From Trueperaceae bacterium (GTDB lineage: Bacteria > Deinococcota > Deinococci > Deinococcales > Trueperaceae), in assembly GCA_003567075.1 (NCBI GenBank), contig PXAU01000406.1:1-13109 (forward strand): 13,109 nucleotides of DNA, in the 5' to 3' direction. Positions 11,978 through 13,109 of this stretch are shown here, in pieces; position 1 is the first letter of the stretch, and every line of letters starts with the position of its first letter. The notes beneath the pieces were generated by a model. That model was not told where the DNA came from, made no database searches, and saw only the letters and a program-made list of their open reading frames with translations. Made by a program: the position numbers and the translations under genes.

Positions 11978-13109
11978 TCACCACAGCCGGTAGCCGGGCA
12001 CCGGCACCTGGTTGGCGAACATGTAGATCAGCGATGGCCCATACGCCACCAGCACCAGGAACACCGCGAAGCCGAACCACACCTTGAAGTTGTCGAGCAT
12101 GGCGATGACGCCCTCGCGCCGCATGGGGCGGGTGCTCGAGAAGGGGATCTCGGGCACGTCGGCGTCGGCCAGGCGCCGCCTGGCGAAGACGGTGCCGAAC
12201 ACCACCGCGAAGTACAGGATCACCGAGACGAGCAAGATGGCGCCCGAGATGGAGGTGATCAGCATCGGCACCTGCGCGTTGGCGTAGGCCTCGGCCCAGG
12301 CGGCCGGCAGGTTGCTGATCTGGGCCCGGCGCGGCACGTTCAGGATGCCCTGCCAGTGCATGCCGAGCGCGAACACCATCATGCCTACGAACCATGTCCA
12401 GGCCGACCACAACGCCATACGGGGGTTGAACAGCGGCTTCTTCAGCAGGTGCGGAAGGAGCCAGAAGGTGATGCCCATGAAGGGGAGCGTCACCGCCGTG
12501 CCGACCGTCAGGTGGAAGTGCCCCGGGATCCAGGCGGTGTTGTGCACCAGCATGTTGAGGTTGAAGCTGGCGTTCACGATGCCGCCGGCGCCTCCGAAGA
12601 TGAAGCTGATCATCGCCAGCACCTGGGCGGTGAACGAGGCGTTCTTCCACGGCAGCGCGCCGATCCAGCCGAGCACGCCCTTGCCGCCGCGGCGGCGGCC
12701 GCCGATCTCGAGCGAGGCCGCCACGGTGAAGGCGGTGAGCAGGCTGGGGATGCCGACGAACATCGTCAGCATCGAGTGCACCATCTTCCAGCCGGCCGGC
12801 ACGCCGGGGTCGGCGAACTGGTGGTGGAAGCCGACCGGCACGCTGAAGAGCAGGAACATGATGAACGCGAGCCGCGCCAGCGCGTCGCTGGCCAGCTCGC
12901 CGCCGGCCTGCTTGGGTACCAGCGCGTACCAGCTCACGTAGGCTGGCAGCAGCCAGAAGTAGACGATCGGGTGCCCGGTGTACCAGAACAGCGTGCGCAT
13001 CAGCAGCGGGTCGACGCCGTCGCGCCAGCCGAGCGACCAGGGGATCAGGAACCACACCACCTCGACCACGATGCCGACGCTGGCCAGCATCCACATCAGC
13101 CAGGTGATG
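11978..13109 (-). CDS. cbaA: ba3-type cytochrome c oxidase subunit I, N-terminus missing
   Basis: This is the C-terminal part (about 377 residues) of a heme-copper oxidase subunit I that runs off the right edge; the frame is open to the end with no start needed at 13096. It reads closely like Thermus CbaA. 'GHPIVYFWLLPAY' holds the CuB His and the Tyr that cross-links to a His, and 'VGFHHQFADPG' holds the CuB His pair. 'HNTAWIPGHFHLTVG' holds the heme a3 and heme b His ligands. The conserved ending is 'VPGYRLW'. The enzyme reduces O2 to water with electrons from cytochrome c and moves protons; ba3 types work well at low oxygen. Around 180 N-terminal residues, including the first heme b ligand, lie outside the window. 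Subunits II and IIa would be expected upstream, beyond the right edge. Downstream is a four-helix membrane protein. Confidence 0.95.
   Translation of the reverse strand, partial: ITWLMWMLASVGIVVEVVWFLIPWSLGWRDGVDPLLMRTLFWYTGHPIVYFWLLPAYVSWYALVPKQAGGELASDALARLAFIMFLLFSVPVGFHHQFADPGVPAGWKMVHSMLTMFVGIPSLLTAFTVAASLEIGGRRRGGKGVLGWIGALPWKNASFTAQVLAMISFIFGGAGGIVNASFNLNMLVHNTAWIPGHFHLTVGTAVTLPFMGITFWLLPHLLKKPLFNPRMALWSAWTWFVGMMVFALGMHWQGILNVPRRAQISNLPAAWAEAYANAQVPMLITSISGAILLVSVILYFAVVFGTVFARRRLADADVPEIPFSSTRPMRREGVIAMLDNFKVWFGFAVFLVLVAYGPSLIYMFANQVPVPGYRLW

Noticed and set aside
12312..12941. 209-codon plus-strand frame opposite cbaA
   Set aside because: Antisense to highly conserved transmembrane oxidase sequence; no domain and no ribosome site.

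Overview
The window is very GC-rich, with strongly G/C-biased third codon positions. It looks like a chromosomal segment of a Deinococcota bacterium. Three genes point there: a ba3-type cytochrome oxidase subunit I that reads like Thermus CbaA, a second EF-G-like GTPase that resembles the Thermus EF-G-2 protein, and a DUF151 bifunctional nuclease. Six genes with a TANNNT-like box (one, TACAAC, ends in C) 5-7 nt before the start codon fit the leaderless transcription known from Deinococcus. A Trueperaceae-like lineage is my best guess, but this is an inference from remembered protein families, not a search. I see no phage, transposase, CRISPR array, tRNA or rRNA.

Layout from left to right. Positions 1-237 hold the end of a Dps-family ferritin, followed by a hairpin-rich gap and a small unrecognised gene (349-648). 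A DUF151 nuclease (minus) and gatB (plus) are divergent from a 53-bp promoter region. gatB runs directly into an exported coiled-coil protein that looks like a divergent TolC-type efflux protein (2799-4250). A convergent minus-strand pair follows: a GNAT acetyltransferase and a NYN/LabA-like nuclease, joined by an unusual tandem-repeat junction (4804-4861). metK (5608-6792) is divergent from the GNAT gene and has a roughly 100-nt leader with inverted repeats. Downstream of metK is a HemC-fold protein that has lost the residues needed for porphobilinogen deaminase chemistry. Facing it is an EF-G-like GTPase gene (7792-9834, minus). Divergent from that is a CYTH triphosphatase-family gene followed by a SixA-like phosphatase gene (10074-11323). 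The right end holds a four-helix membrane protein and the C-terminal two thirds of ba3 oxidase subunit I (minus strand, running off the window).

Working picture: this is mostly housekeeping DNA covering Gln-tRNA/Asn-tRNA amidation, SAM synthesis, ribosomal GTPase, respiration, iron/DNA protection and small-phosphate chemistry. The first genes of transcription units mostly look leaderless, while second genes and the two genes with long leaders (metK, fusA2) have Shine-Dalgarno sequences. Short tandem duplications of 20-32 bp recur in the gaps, several of them copying a gene's stop codon. The most interesting items are the GTGA repeat junction, the catalytically degenerate HemC homologue, the structured metK leader, and the consistent leaderless start geometry.
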